From NCBI RefSeq assembly GCF_900109945.1, contig NZ_FOBX01000002.1:798339-862338 (forward strand): 64,000 nt of DNA. The letters are read 5' to 3'. The notes below the pieces were generated by a model, which saw only the letters and a program-made list of their open reading frames with translations, searched no databases and had not been told where the DNA came from. A program made the translations under genes and the position numbers. Source of the stretch: Bradyrhizobium sp. OK095. GTDB lineage: Bacteria; Pseudomonadota; Alphaproteobacteria; Rhizobiales; Xanthobacteraceae. Every line of letters starts with the position of its first letter. The first letter of the stretch is position 1. Below, piece after piece: positions 43,535 to 52,987 of this stretch.

Positions 43535-45726
43535 CACACGGTCTCCCGCGAACGGCTGCGTGCGCGCAGCGAATTCAGCATCACCAGGATCGAGGATCCG
43601 CTCATGGCGGCCGCGGCGATTAGGGGCGTCACGACGCCGCTGATCGCAACCGGCACGGCAAGGACGTTGTAGCCGATCGCAAGCCAGAGGTTCTGCTGCA
43701 TCAGACGCAGCGCCTTGCGCGACGCGTCGATGGCAGCGACGACCGGGGCCAGGGGCCGGCCGAGGAAAACGAGATCGGCGGTCGCCTGACTGAGATGCGC
43801 GGCCGAGATCGGCGACATCGAGACATGGGCCGCCGCAAGCGAAGGCGCATCGTTCATGCCGTCGCCGACCATCAGCACTTTTGCCCCGCGCCGCTTCAGC
43901 TCCTCGATCCGCGCGATCTTGTCGGCCGGTGTCACGCCTGCGCGCCATTCGGGAATGCCGAGCGCATGGGCCGCCGCAATCACCGCCGGCTCGCGGTCGC
44001 CGGAGAGGATCTCGATGCCGATGTTGCGCGCCTTCAGCGCCGCGATCACGGCCTGCGCGTCCGGACGCAGGCCCTGACGTACCGAGAGGATGAATTTCGC
44101 AGTCCCCTTGCTGAACGCCACGATGGAGGCTTCGGGGTCAAGATCGTCGGTCAACCCGACAAGGCCTTCGGCGCCGCAGAAGGACGGACGGCCCAGGCGA
44201 AGCTCGATGCCGTCAACGCTCGCGCGCACGCCCTGCCCCGCCTCTTCGATCGCGCCGACGATCGGCGACTTCGCGCCCGCGGCCTGTGCAACTGCGGCTG
44301 CGACCGGATGATGGCTCGACAGCGCGAGCCGGCCGGCGAGTTCGAAAATGCCGGCAGGGATATCGGCCGCGTTGATCACTTCGAGATCGGGCAGCGTCAG
44401 CGTGCCGGTCTTGTCGAAGATGACGTGGTCGGCTTCCGCCAGCCGTTCGATGGCGTCACCGGAATTCAGCAGCACGCCGTTTCTAAACATCGCGCCCGAG
44501 GCGATGGTCTGCACCGTCGGAATGGCGAGCCCGAGCGCGCAGGGACAGGTGATGATCAGCACGGCCACGCCGGTCACGATCGCATCATGCCAGCCGGCGC
44601 CCGCGATGACCCAGCCCAAAATGGTGATGAGCGCGGTCGCATGCACCACCGGCGCATAGAGCCGCGAGGCGCGGTCGGCGAGCCGCATGTAGCGCGAGCG
44701 CGCCTGCAGCGCGTTGTCGAGCAGCCGCGTGATCTCGGCGAGCAGCGTCGCCTCTGACGCCGCCGAAACCCTCACCCGCAGCGTGCCGGAGATGTTCATC
44801 GACCCCGCATAGACCGGCGTGCCCTGCCCGGCCGTGACATACAGCGTCTCGCCGGTAATCAGGCTCTGGTCGATCTCGGAACGGCCCTCGATCACGGTGC
44901 CGTCGACCGCGCAGCGCTCGCCGGGCCGCAGCAACACGATGTCGCCCGGGTGGATCGCCGCGACCGGCACCTGCGAGATCTCGTCGGCCCCGACGAACTT
45001 GGCCGCGGTCTCCGCCTTCAGCGCGGCGAGATTGCCGGCAACGGCGCGGGTTCGCCGCCGCATGTTTTGGTCGAGGACACGGCCGACCAGCAGGAAGGTC
45101 AGCAGCATGATCGCCGCGTCGAAATAGGCGTGCTCGGCGTGGTTGATGGTCTCGACCACGGACATGCCGAGCGCAAGGCACACCCCGATCGAGATCGGCA
45201 CGTCCATGTTGGTGGTCTTGTTCGACAGCGCGCGCCAGGCCGAACGGAAGAACGGTTGCCCGGCATAGGCCGCCGCGGGCAGCGCGATCAGAGCTGACAG
45301 CCAGTGGAAGAAGTCGCGCTGCTCGGGCAGCATGTCCGAGACGTTGCCTGACCACACAGGGATCGACAGCATCATCACGTTCATGGTGGCGAACGCCGCG
45401 ACACCGAGGCAACGCAGCAGGAAACGGGATTCAGCGACCTCGGCCACCTCCGCGCTCTCGGTCTCGAAAGGATAGGCCTTGTAACCGAGCTCTGCGAGCC
45501 GGTCGATGAAACGGGCCGGGTCGAGCGTGCCCGCCTTCCACTCCAGCGCGACGCGCCGGTCGGTGAGATTCACGCGCGCCAGCGTGACGTCGGGGATCGC
45601 GGACAATCCGCGTTCGATCTTGGCCATGCAGCCGGCGCAGTGAACGCCCTCGACCGCGAGATCGATATGCTGGACGCCCGTGCCTGCGGCCCGGACGTAG
45701 TGCGAAAAATCGCGCGTGACGTGCAT
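43534..45726 (-). CDS. fixI: Copper P1B-ATPase for cbb3 oxidase assembly
   Basis: Copper-transporting ATPase CcoI/FixI of 730 residues that supplies copper for the binuclear centre. An HMA domain with CxxC (GVHCAGCMAKIERGL) is at the N terminus; the membrane Cu motif is CPC (TCPCALG), the phosphorylation site is DKTGTL, the HP loop is SHHPVAAAV and the hinge is GDGMNDAPS. The ATG at 45726 begins MHVTRDF, 11 nt after fixH; the frame extends further upstream but that part overlaps fixH and is not coding. Confidence 0.94.
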   Translation of the reverse strand: MHVTRDFSHYVRAAGTGVQHIDLAVEGVHCAGCMAKIERGLSAIPDVTLARVNLTDRRVALEWKAGTLDPARFIDRLAELGYKAYPFETESAEVAEVAESRFLLRCLGVAAFATMNVMMLSIPVWSGNVSDMLPEQRDFFHWLSALIALPAAAYAGQPFFRSAWRALSNKTTNMDVPISIGVCLALGMSVVETINHAEHAYFDAAIMLLTFLLVGRVLDQNMRRRTRAVAGNLAALKAETAAKFVGADEISQVPVAAIHPGDIVLLRPGERCAVDGTVIEGRSEIDQSLITGETLYVTAGQGTPVYAGSMNISGTLRVRVSAASEATLLAEITRLLDNALQARSRYMRLADRASRLYAPVVHATALITILGWVIAGAGWHDAIVTGVAVLIITCPCALGLAIPTVQTIASGAMFRNGVLLNSGDAIERLAEADHVIFDKTGTLTLPDLEVINAADIPAGIFELAGRLALSSHHPVAAAVAQAAGAKSPIVGAIEEAGQGVRASVDGIELRLGRPSFCGAEGLVGLTDDLDPEASIVAFSKGTAKFILSVRQGLRPDAQAVIAALKARNIGIEILSGDREPAVIAAAHALGIPEWRAGVTPADKIARIEELKRRGAKVLMVGDGMNDAPSLAAAHVSMSPISAAHLSQATADLVFLGRPLAPVVAAIDASRKALRLMQQNLWLAIGYNVLAVPVAISGVVTPLIAAAAMSGSSILVMLNSLRARSRSRETV

Positions 45727-45737
45727 AACAAGATCCT

Positions 45738-46223
45738 TCAGTTCAGGATCACGCGGTTGCGCGACATGAATACGCGCTCGCCCTTCGCCTCGCCCTCGAT
45801 CACCAAGTCCCATTGCCCCGGCGCAACGGAGGCGGCATTGCCGCGATAGATGCCGATCCCGGCCTCCGACAGCTCGACCGCGAGATCGGCGCGCTTGTCG
45901 GTCGGCCGCTCCAGGCGTCCGCCGAATTTCAATCCGGTCACCGGCTGGCCCGCCGCGTCGCGCGCCTCGACCTGAAGCACGGCATTGCCATCGGCGCGCC
46001 GCTCGATATGCGCACCGACCTTCCATTTCCGCGCAGCCTGGTCCTGCGCCGCGGATATCTCGCGGTCATAGGTGAGGCCTGCGGCATAGGGACTATCGAC
46101 ATCTGTGCCGGGCAGCGTCGCGATCGCGAGCTTCGCCATGGTGACGTTGACGCCGATCACGACGCCGAAGAAGGCGACCAGCATCAGGAAGACTTTTGCT
46201 CCGGTCAGCGGCTTGGTTGCCAT
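45738..46223 (-). CDS. fixH: cbb3 oxidase maturation protein FixH
   Basis: Membrane-anchored protein of 161 residues: an N-terminal transmembrane helix (VFLMLVAFFGVVIGVNVTMAKLA, about 10-32), then a periplasmic domain with the typical SYDREISAAQDQAARKW region (written here LTYDREISAAQDQAARKW). It is part of fixGHIS and helps assemble the cbb3 oxidase. It lies 15 nt after fixG. Confidence 0.93.
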   Translation of the reverse strand: MATKPLTGAKVFLMLVAFFGVVIGVNVTMAKLAIATLPGTDVDSPYAAGLTYDREISAAQDQAARKWKVGAHIERRADGNAVLQVEARDAAGQPVTGLKFGGRLERPTDKRADLAVELSEAGIGIYRGNAASVAPGQWDLVIEGEAKGERVFMSRNRVILN

Positions 46224-46238
46224 GGCGGTCTCCTGAAC

Positions 46239-47705
46239 TTACGGCGCGACGAAATTGTCGGTGGCAGCGGCGACTTCGCCGAGGCCGATATCGGTGACGT
46301 GGAAGCGGACGGGGATGGACTTCTCCGGATTGCTCTCCGCCGGCGCCGTCACGAGCAGACGCAGCTCGCTGGTGGAGTCGCGCGGGATCACGACCATCGG
46401 GCGATCCGGCGTCACGGAGTCCACGCCGACGACATGGATCGTCGCGTTGGCCGGGCCGTTCGCGTCGATCGCGACGACGCGGTCATAGCCGCTCTTGTTC
46501 AGCAGCCGGACCGTATAGGCATTGCGGATCGAGCCGTCGCTGAGCTTGACCGCGACCGGATTGCGGTCGTGCAGCACGTTGATGTCGAGCAGGCTGCGGG
46601 TGGCCAGCGTATAGATCATGAATCCGCCGATGACCGCGATGATCGCGCTGTAGGCGACGGTGCGGGCCCGGACGATGCGATAGACCGGCGCGTTGCCTTC
46701 CTGGCGGCGCTGGATGTTGATGTCGTTGTCATAGCCGATCAGCCGCTTCGGCCGGCCGATCTTGGTCATCACGTTGTCGCAGGCGTCGATGCAGAGCCCG
46801 CACTGGATGCATTCCATCTGCGGCCCGTTGCGGATGTCGATGCCGGTCGGGCAGACCGCGACGCATTGATAGCAGTCGACGCAGTCGCCGACATGCTCGC
46901 CCTGCGCGCGCAGCTCGGCAGCCTTCTTCACCGAGGTGCGCTTCTCGCCGCGATCGTAGCGATAGGTGACGTTGAGCGCCCATTCGTCAGTGAGCGCGGC
47001 CTGGATCCGCGGCCACGGGCACATATAGGTGCAGACCTGCTCGCGCATGAAGCCGGCGAGCACATAGGTCGTGGCAGTCAGGATGCCGATCCAGATATAG
47101 GCGATCATCGGCGCCTGGAAGGTGACGAGCTCCTTCACGAGCGTCGGCGCATCGTTGAAATAGAGCACCCAGGCGCCGCCGGTCCACCAGGCGATCAGGA
47201 GCCAGATCGAATGCTTGAGCACGATCTCGGAGATGCGCTCGAGCTTCATCGGGTCAGAAGACTTGTCCTTCTTCATTCGCTCGCGCCGATCGCCCTCGAC
47301 CAAACGCTCTACGGCGTAGAACAAATCGGTCCACACCGTCTGCGGGCAGAGATAACCGCACCAGATCCGGCCGCCGACCGAGTTCATCAGGAACAGCGCG
47401 ATCGCAGCCACGATCAACAGGCCGGTGAAGTAGTAGACCTCCTGCGGCCACAGCTCGATGAAGAAGAAATAGAAGCGGCTGTTGGGAAGGTCGATCAGCA
47501 CCGCCTGGCTGGGAGCACCGAGGCCGCGGTTCCAGCGCACGAAGGGCAGGAAGTAGTAGACGCCGAGGCACAGCGCCATCAGGCCCCATTTGATCCGGCG
47601 GAAAGTGCCGGAGATGCTCTGCGGATACACCTTCTTCTGGGCTACGTAGAGCGGCCCGTTGTCGTCGTCCGATGTGAGTTCGTTCGGGTTCACGGTCTTG
47701 TTCAT
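46239..47705 (-). CDS. fixG: cbb3 oxidase accessory iron-sulfur protein FixG
   Basis: Membrane protein of 488 residues with several transmembrane helices and two [4Fe-4S] clusters: CGYLCPQTVW and CTYMCPWPRIQAALTD upstream, then a ferredoxin motif (CVDCYQCVAVCPTG and CIQCGLCIDACDNVM, about 270-315). It acts in copper handling for cbb3 oxidase assembly. It is the first gene of fixGHIS, with a FixK-like box about 65 nt before its start. Confidence 0.95.
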   Translation of the reverse strand: MNKTVNPNELTSDDDNGPLYVAQKKVYPQSISGTFRRIKWGLMALCLGVYYFLPFVRWNRGLGAPSQAVLIDLPNSRFYFFFIELWPQEVYYFTGLLIVAAIALFLMNSVGGRIWCGYLCPQTVWTDLFYAVERLVEGDRRERMKKDKSSDPMKLERISEIVLKHSIWLLIAWWTGGAWVLYFNDAPTLVKELVTFQAPMIAYIWIGILTATTYVLAGFMREQVCTYMCPWPRIQAALTDEWALNVTYRYDRGEKRTSVKKAAELRAQGEHVGDCVDCYQCVAVCPTGIDIRNGPQMECIQCGLCIDACDNVMTKIGRPKRLIGYDNDINIQRRQEGNAPVYRIVRARTVAYSAIIAVIGGFMIYTLATRSLLDINVLHDRNPVAVKLSDGSIRNAYTVRLLNKSGYDRVVAIDANGPANATIHVVGVDSVTPDRPMVVIPRDSTSELRLLVTAPAESNPEKSIPVRFHVTDIGLGEVAAATDNFVAP

Positions 47706-47763
47706 CGCTCTAGAACTTCTCGAGAAGGTGCGATTAAACCTAGACCCGACGCGAGCGCGTCAG

Positions 47764-47777
47764 TTGATCCACCTCAA
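47764..47777 (-). promoter_or_regulatory. FixK-like box upstream of fixG
   Basis: TTGAT-CCAC-CTCAA matches nine of ten positions of TTGAT-N4-ATCAA. Its centre is about 65 nt before the fixG start, the same spacing as the perfect box before ccoN, so fixGHIS is probably a separate FixK2-controlled operon. Confidence 0.7.
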
Positions 47778-47803
47778 GCGGGGGCACTTTTGTGCACCCC
47801 CGC
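47778..47803 (-). terminator. Hairpin between ccoP and fixG
   Basis: GCGGGGG and CCCCCGC pair around CACTTTTGTGCA, whose own ends are complementary. It lies between the ccoP stop and the FixK-like box, and may end fixNOQP transcription. Confidence 0.5.
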
Positions 47804-47819
47804 CCGTCCCCGATATCGG

Positions 47820-48695
47820 CTACTTGCCGCCGCCCAGCGAGTGGACATAGACCGCCATCGCCTTGATGGTGGCGGGGTCGAGCCGCCCTTCCCAGGCCGG
47901 CATCACGCCGGCGCGGCCCTGGCTGATGGTCTCGATCAGCGTCGCCTCGTCCGAGCCGTAGAGCCAGATCTTGTCGGTCAGGTTGGGCGCGCCCATCTCC
48001 GGATTGCCCTTGCCGCCGTCGCCATGGCAGGCGACGCAGTTTTCAGTGAATATCTTCTCGCCCTTGGCGGCGTCATAGCCCTTGCGGGTCGAAAGGCCCG
48101 ACAATGCGCGGACATAATTGGCGACCGTGACGATCTCGTCCGCCTTCAGCACGCCGTCCTTGCCGAAGGCCAGCATCTGGCCCTCATGCGCCTTGGCGTG
48201 GCCCGAGCGGGCGCCGAACTGGATGGTCTGCATGATCTGGTCGAGCGTGCCGCCCCACAGCCAGTCGTCGTCGTTCAGGTTTGGAAACCCCTTGGCCCCT
48301 GCACCGCCGGAGCCGTGGCACGGTGCGCAATTGTCGCCGAACACGGTCTTGCCCTTGGCGCGCGCCAGCGCCAGCAACGCCGGATCCTTCTCGATGTCGG
48401 CGAGCGGCGCCGCCGCCAACGCCACCATCTTCTCGCCGCGGACAGAATCGAGATTGGCGAGCTCCACCGCGAGGCTGGCGCGCGTCGAGTAGCCGAGCAG
48501 CCCGGTCGTATTGCTCGAGATCAGCGGCCAGGCCGGATAGACGATCCAGTAGCCGATCGCCCAGACGATGGTGAGGTAGAACGTAATCACCCACCAGCGC
48601 GGCAACGGCGTGTTGAGCTCCTTGATGCCGTCCCACTCATGCCCGGTCGTGGACCTGCCGGTGACGGCATCGATGTCGCTATGATGATCGGTCAT
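47820..48695 (-). CDS. fixP: cbb3 cytochrome oxidase diheme subunit CcoP/FixP
   Basis: Membrane-bound c-type cytochrome of 291 residues. After a cytoplasmic N terminus there is one or more transmembrane helices (PRWWVITFYLTIVWAIGYWIV, about 32-52), then two heme sites CAPCH (about 127) and CVACH (about 225) with axial methionines in later segments. It brings electrons to CcoO/CcoN. Last gene of fixNOQP. Confidence 0.96.
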   Translation of the reverse strand: MTDHHSDIDAVTGRSTTGHEWDGIKELNTPLPRWWVITFYLTIVWAIGYWIVYPAWPLISSNTTGLLGYSTRASLAVELANLDSVRGEKMVALAAAPLADIEKDPALLALARAKGKTVFGDNCAPCHGSGGAGAKGFPNLNDDDWLWGGTLDQIMQTIQFGARSGHAKAHEGQMLAFGKDGVLKADEIVTVANYVRALSGLSTRKGYDAAKGEKIFTENCVACHGDGGKGNPEMGAPNLTDKIWLYGSDEATLIETISQGRAGVMPAWEGRLDPATIKAMAVYVHSLGGGK

Positions 48696-48701
48696 GATCT
48701 C

Positions 48702-48866
48702 TTACTCCTCCCGCAACGGCAGGTGTGCTGCTTCGTCGAACGCGGCCTTGTTGCGGGGCCAAAATGCGTAGGTGATGATCGCGACAAAGATCGCGATGAA
48801 GACCGGCGTCCAGATTGTGGTGACGAGAGCGGACGCAAGATTGTCGAGTGTCAGGATGGCTTTCAT
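48702..48866 (-). CDS. fixQ: cbb3 oxidase small subunit CcoQ/FixQ
   Basis: Protein of 54 residues, MKAILTLDNLASALVTT..., with one transmembrane helix (TPVFIAIFVAIITYAF) and a charged tail ending LREE. Length and position between fixO and fixP identify it. The ATG at 48866 is 13 nt after the fixO stop. Confidence 0.93.
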   Translation of the reverse strand: MKAILTLDNLASALVTTIWTPVFIAIFVAIITYAFWPRNKAAFDEAAHLPLREE

Positions 48867-48879
48867 CGGTGATGCCTTC

Positions 48880-49614
48880 TCAGCGAAGATTGGCTTTCTC
48901 GTTGTAGATCTTGAAGTCGACCAGCGTGCCGAGCATCTGCAAATACGCGATCAGCGCGTCCATCTCGGTCGGCGTACCGGTCTTGCCATCGAAATTGCGC
49001 ACGACGGCCTTGGCGTAGCGCTTGGTGAAGGCATCGGAGCCGGCATTATCGGGATCGGCCTGCGCCTTCATGTCGGCACCGGCGTTGGCGATCTGGTCGT
49101 CGGTGTAGGGCACGCCGACAGTCCGCAGCGTGCGCATGTGGTCGGCGATCGTGTCCGGATCGACTTCCGTTTGCGCCAGGAAGGGATATCCGGGCATCAC
49201 CGATTGCGGCACGATCGCGCGCGGGTTGGTCAGATGGGTGACGTGCCAGTCGTCGGAATACTTCGCGCCGACGCGGGCAAGGTCCGGACCGGTGCGCTTC
49301 GAGCCCCACTGGAACGGGTGGTCGTACATGCTCTCGGCGGCGAGCGAGAAGTGGCCGTAGCGCTCGACCTCGTCACGCAGCGGGCGGATCATCTGCGAAT
49401 GGCAGAGATAGCAGCCTTCGCGAACGTAGATGTTGCGGCCTGCGAGCTCCAGCGGCGTGTACGGCCTGACGCCGTCGACCGCCTCGATCGTGCTCTTGAG
49501 GTAGAACAGCGGCGTGATCTCGACGAGACCACCGATCGCGATCACCAGCAGGATGCCGACGATCAGGATGATCGAGTTCTTTTCGAAGATTTGGTGGCGT
49601 GTCCAGAACGACAT
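48880..49614 (-). CDS. fixO: cbb3 cytochrome oxidase monoheme subunit CcoO/FixO
   Basis: Membrane-anchored c-type cytochrome of 244 residues with an N-terminal transmembrane helix ([21 protein letters not shown]) and the heme site CYLCH in [13 protein letters not shown] (about 70). The axial Met is in the SVMPGYPFL region (about 140). The ATG at 49614 is the start of homology; the frame continues upstream but overlaps fixN. Confidence 0.96.
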   Translation of the reverse strand: MSFWTRHQIFEKNSIILIVGILLVIAIGGLVEITPLFYLKSTIEAVDGVRPYTPLELAGRNIYVREGCYLCHSQMIRPLRDEVERYGHFSLAAESMYDHPFQWGSKRTGPDLARVGAKYSDDWHVTHLTNPRAIVPQSVMPGYPFLAQTEVDPDTIADHMRTLRTVGVPYTDDQIANAGADMKAQADPDNAGSDAFTKRYAKAVVRNFDGKTGTPTEMDALIAYLQMLGTLVDFKIYNEKANLR

Positions 49615-49625
49615 TGTCGGGCTCC

Positions 49626-51275
49626 TCATTCCGCCGGCTGAAGAGCGACGGGCATCTGGACTTCCTGTTCGCCGACGCGAACGGTCATCCAGAGATTGTA
49701 GGCCATGATCAGCGCGCCGATCAGGAACAGCGCGCCGCCGGCGGCGCGGATGATGTAGAAGGGATGCATCGCCTCGACGGTCTCGATGAAGGAATATTCG
49801 AGGAAGCCGAGCGAGGTGTATGCGCGCCACATCAGGCCCTGCAGGATGCCGGACACCCACATCGCCGAGATGTAGAGAACGATGCCGAGTGTCGCGACCC
49901 AGAAGTGCCAGTTGACCAGCTTGAGGCTGTAGAGCCCCTTGAGGTTCCAGGCCCATGGCACCAGGCAGTAGAGCGCGCCGAAGGAGACGAAGCCGACCCA
50001 GCCGAGCGCGCCGGAGTGCACGTGGCCGATGGTCCAGTCGGTGTAGTGGCTGAGCGAGTTGACCACCTTGATCGACATCATCGGGCCTTCGAAGGTCGAC
50101 ATGCCGTAGAAGGCGACGGAAACCACCAGCATGCGCAGCACGGGATCTGTGCGCAGCTTGTCCCAGGCGCCCGACAGCGTCATCAGGCCGTTGATCATGC
50201 CGCCCCAAGAGGGCATCCACAGCATGATCGAGAAGGTCATGCCGAGCGTCTGCGTCCAGTCCGGCAGCGCCGTGTAGTGCAGATGGTGCGGACCGGCCCA
50301 GATGTAGAGGAAGATCAGCGCCCAGAAATGGATGATCGAGAGGCGATAGGAATAGATCGGCCGCTCGGCGCGCTTCGGGATGAAATAGTACATGATGGCG
50401 AGGAAGCCGGCGGTGAGAAAGAAGCCGACCGCGTTATGGCCGTACCACCATTGGAACATCGCGTCCTGGATGCCGCCCCAGGCGACGTAGGACTTCGAGC
50501 CGAACACCGACACGGGAAGCGCCGGGTTGTTGCCGAGATGCAGGACCGCAATCGTCACGATGAAGGCGAGATAGAACCAGTTCGCGACGAAGATGTGCGG
50601 TTCCTTGCGCTTGATGATGGTGCCGAGGAAGACGAGCAGGTAGGTCACCCAGACGATGGTGAGCCAGAGATCGGCATACCATTCCGGCTCGGCATATTCC
50701 TTGGACTGGGTGACGCCGAGCAGATAGCCGGTGCCAGCGATCAGGATGAAAAAGTTGTATCCGACGACGACGAACCAGGGCGCAAGGTCGCCGGCAAGCC
50801 GGGCCCGGCACGTCTTCTGCACCACGTAGAACGACGTCGCGATCAGCACGTTGCCGCCGAAGGCGAAGATCACCGCGGAGGTGTGCAGCGGCCGCAGGCG
50901 ACCGAAGCTGGTCCAGGGCAGATCGAAGTTCAGTGCGGGCCACGCCAGTTGCGAGGCGATGATGAGGCCGACGAGGAAGCCGGCGATGCCCCAGAACATC
51001 GCCATGACGGAGGAGAACTTGATCGGGCCCATATTGTAGTTGGGGCGGCCGTTGATCTCCGCCGGCGGCAGCGCCGCCGGACGCTCGAAATAGCGGTTGA
51101 TGATGCAGAACACCGCCGCCAGGCTCGCCGCAGCGCCGAGCGCGGCGTGGAAGGCGAAGGGCGCATCGAGCGCCTTGGCCGAGGCGACCACGCAGAGGAA
51201 GGCGGTGACCGCGAACACGACAGCCAGGCCGCTTTCACCTGACGTCATGGATTTGGAGATGGAGGGCTGGCTCAT
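49626..51275 (-). CDS. fixN: cbb3 cytochrome oxidase catalytic subunit CcoN/FixN
   Basis: Heme-copper oxidase subunit I of 549 residues with about 12-14 transmembrane helices, providing respiration at very low oxygen. Histidine ligands include [12 protein letters not shown] (heme b) and others in [11 protein letters not shown] and [13 protein letters not shown] (Cu-B and heme ligands). The ATG at 51275 (MSQPSISK) is chosen because AAAGAGA precedes it and an upstream start would place the FixK box too close. First gene of fixNOQP, with a perfect FixK box upstream. Confidence 0.96.
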   Translation of the reverse strand: MSQPSISKSMTSGESGLAVVFAVTAFLCVVASAKALDAPFAFHAALGAAASLAAVFCIINRYFERPAALPPAEINGRPNYNMGPIKFSSVMAMFWGIAGFLVGLIIASQLAWPALNFDLPWTSFGRLRPLHTSAVIFAFGGNVLIATSFYVVQKTCRARLAGDLAPWFVVVGYNFFILIAGTGYLLGVTQSKEYAEPEWYADLWLTIVWVTYLLVFLGTIIKRKEPHIFVANWFYLAFIVTIAVLHLGNNPALPVSVFGSKSYVAWGGIQDAMFQWWYGHNAVGFFLTAGFLAIMYYFIPKRAERPIYSYRLSIIHFWALIFLYIWAGPHHLHYTALPDWTQTLGMTFSIMLWMPSWGGMINGLMTLSGAWDKLRTDPVLRMLVVSVAFYGMSTFEGPMMSIKVVNSLSHYTDWTIGHVHSGALGWVGFVSFGALYCLVPWAWNLKGLYSLKLVNWHFWVATLGIVLYISAMWVSGILQGLMWRAYTSLGFLEYSFIETVEAMHPFYIIRAAGGALFLIGALIMAYNLWMTVRVGEQEVQMPVALQPAE

Positions 51276-51332
51276 GCGGATTCTCTTTCGAAAGAACACG
51301 AGGCCAGAAACCACATTCGCCCTCGCGGGGAA

Positions 51333-51346
51333 TTGATTGAAATCAA
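51333..51346 (-). promoter_or_regulatory. FixK2 box of fixNOQP
   Basis: TTGAT-TGAA-ATCAA is a perfect match to the FixK/FNR consensus. Its centre is about 64 nt before the fixN start. FixK2, encoded at 55694-56392, should activate here at low oxygen. Confidence 0.92.
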
Positions 51347-51486
51347 GCTAGGTGGATTTCTGTTAATGTGAGGCCGCGGCGGATCAAAGAGCGATATCAG
51401 TCGCTTGTGCCAAACGTCGCGCACCCGTCGACCGCGCACCTCCGTGAAACCACGGGCGCAAAATCGCAGGACTTAAGGGCGAATCG

Positions 51487-51912
51487 TCAGCCTTGCGCCG
51501 TCGCCTTGAGCGCCTTGATGACGTCCTCGCGCGCGATGATTCCGACCAGCTTCTCGGCGCCGTCGAGCACGATGATGCTCCTGATGCGGTGCTCGACCAT
51601 GATTTGGAGCACACGCGTCAACCGCGTGTCGGGGCTGACATAGATGAACTCCGGCGTCATGACGTCGCCGATCTTGCGGCTCATCAGGTCATGATAGCGC
51701 GGCAGCATCTGGCTCGGGGTGAACGCGAAACACTTCAGGATGTCGAACTTGGTGACGATGCCAACCACCTGCCCGTCGTCCTCGACCGGATAGGAGTTGA
51801 AATCGTCGGTTTCGAACATCTCGCTGAGCGCGAGCAGGTCCTGGTCCCGCTGCACTGCCTTGACGTTGCGCGTCATGTAGCCGTCGACGGTCTCTTCAAG
51901 AAATTTGTACAT
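51487..51912 (-). CDS. CBS-domain protein
   Basis: Protein of 141 residues made of two CBS motifs (VDGYMTRNVKAVQRDQDLLALSEMFETDDFNSYPVEDDGQVVGIVTKFDIL and VMTPEFIYVSPDTRLTRVLQIMVEHRIRSIIVLDGAEKLVGIIAREDVIKAL). Such pairs bind adenosine nucleotides. The gene starts 34 nt after the universal stress protein stop and is probably in the same operon, within a low-oxygen region. Confidence 0.9.
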   Translation of the reverse strand: MYKFLEETVDGYMTRNVKAVQRDQDLLALSEMFETDDFNSYPVEDDGQVVGIVTKFDILKCFAFTPSQMLPRYHDLMSRKIGDVMTPEFIYVSPDTRLTRVLQIMVEHRIRSIIVLDGAEKLVGIIAREDVIKALKATAQG

Positions 51913-51946
51913 GGCGCGTCCTCCTCGAGTCTCTTTTGGCGGGCCG

Positions 51947-52780
51947 TCAGTGCGACAGCAGCACGCTGCGGGCGGATTGGGTCACCAGATATTCGGTGAC
52001 GCCGCCGAGGATCAGCTCGCGAAAGCGCGAATGACCGTACGCTCCGGCAACGATCAGGCCGGCGCCGACGTCACCGGCAATCCGCTCCAGCTGTATCGCC
52101 GCGGGTTCGTTCGCCGCGGCTTCCGGGACGCGGGCGGTGGCAATGACGCCGTTGCGGGCGAGCCATGCGGCAACGTCCGCGACGCGCTCCATCGCGGCCG
52201 AGCGATCGTCGCCATGCTCGGGTATCTCGACGATTGCGACGTCCCTCGCCTTGCGCAGCATCGGCAGCGCGTCCGCCACCGCGCGCCGCGCCTCCGGCGT
52301 ATCCTTCCACGCAACCATTATGCTGCGCAGGTCGAGCCGGTTGACGTGATCAGGCACGACCAGAAGCGGCCGCCCGGCCTGCATCACCAGATCCTTGGGG
52401 CTCGCGAGCGCGAATGCGTCGGAGAAGGCCGGGCTCTGCCCGCCGCTGACGACGATATCGGCGCAGCGCGCCTGAGCCAGCACGAATCGCGCCGGAAAAT
52501 CCATCGCGCTGCGCCACTCCGCGCGCCCGCCGCGATTCCTCGTGGCCGCGCGGAATTGCGCCTCCAGATCGGCCAGCCGCCGCTTGACGGAGGCCTCCTC
52601 CTGATCAATCAGGCGCTGCGCCGCGGCGCCATCGGTGAAATAGAGCGGCGGCGCGAACTGCGCTGCGGCGACCCCGACGATGTCGGCCTCGAATCGTTCG
52701 GCGAGTTCGCCCGCGACCTGAAGACGCGCCTCGTTGGATTGATCGAGCGCCAGGCAGACCATCACGGTCGCGTATGTCAT
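51947..52780 (-). CDS. Universal stress protein, tandem UspA domains
   Basis: Protein of 277 residues with two UspA-like domains; the second holds the nucleotide-binding loop GAYGHSRFRELILGGVTEYLV (about 245-265), the first is diverged. The ATG at 52780 begins MTYATVMVCLALD after GGAG; a longer frame reaches to 52852. It is divergent from fixL and upstream of the CBS gene. A weak FixK-like box lies 65 nt before its start. Confidence 0.9.
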   Translation of the reverse strand: MTYATVMVCLALDQSNEARLQVAGELAERFEADIVGVAAAQFAPPLYFTDGAAAQRLIDQEEASVKRRLADLEAQFRAATRNRGGRAEWRSAMDFPARFVLAQARCADIVVSGGQSPAFSDAFALASPKDLVMQAGRPLLVVPDHVNRLDLRSIMVAWKDTPEARRAVADALPMLRKARDVAIVEIPEHGDDRSAAMERVADVAAWLARNGVIATARVPEAAANEPAAIQLERIAGDVGAGLIVAGAYGHSRFRELILGGVTEYLVTQSARSVLLSH

Positions 52781-52822
52781 CGGGGGTCTCCAGTGAACTG
52801 AGCTTTCATCGAATGTAAGGCC

Positions 52823-52852
52823 CCTGCCGTTCGGCAGGATGAGATAGATCAA
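52823..52852 (-). promoter_or_regulatory. Hairpin and degenerate FixK-like box before the Usp gene
   Basis: Minus-strand TTGAT-CTAT-CTCAT (52839-52852) matches eight of ten FixK positions and is centred about 65 nt from the start codon. A 7-bp hairpin, CCTGCCG-TT-CGGCAGG (52823-52838), is immediately next to it on the gene side. Confidence 0.4.
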
Positions 52853-52987
52853 ACCGACGAAGGGTCCGCGAGCGGGAGAAATCCGTCAATGGAATCAGAT
52901 ATCGGAACTTGCCTCTGGCCCGGCCTTGGGCGACATTGCCGCAGCGGTAACGGCATCCGGACCACCGCCTGAGATGGGAGCAATCGC

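Noticed and set aside
45813..48872. 1019-codon open frame on the plus strand
   Set aside because: It is antisense to fixH, fixG and fixP, has Arg/Asp/His-rich text with no domain, and arises from GC-rich third positions.
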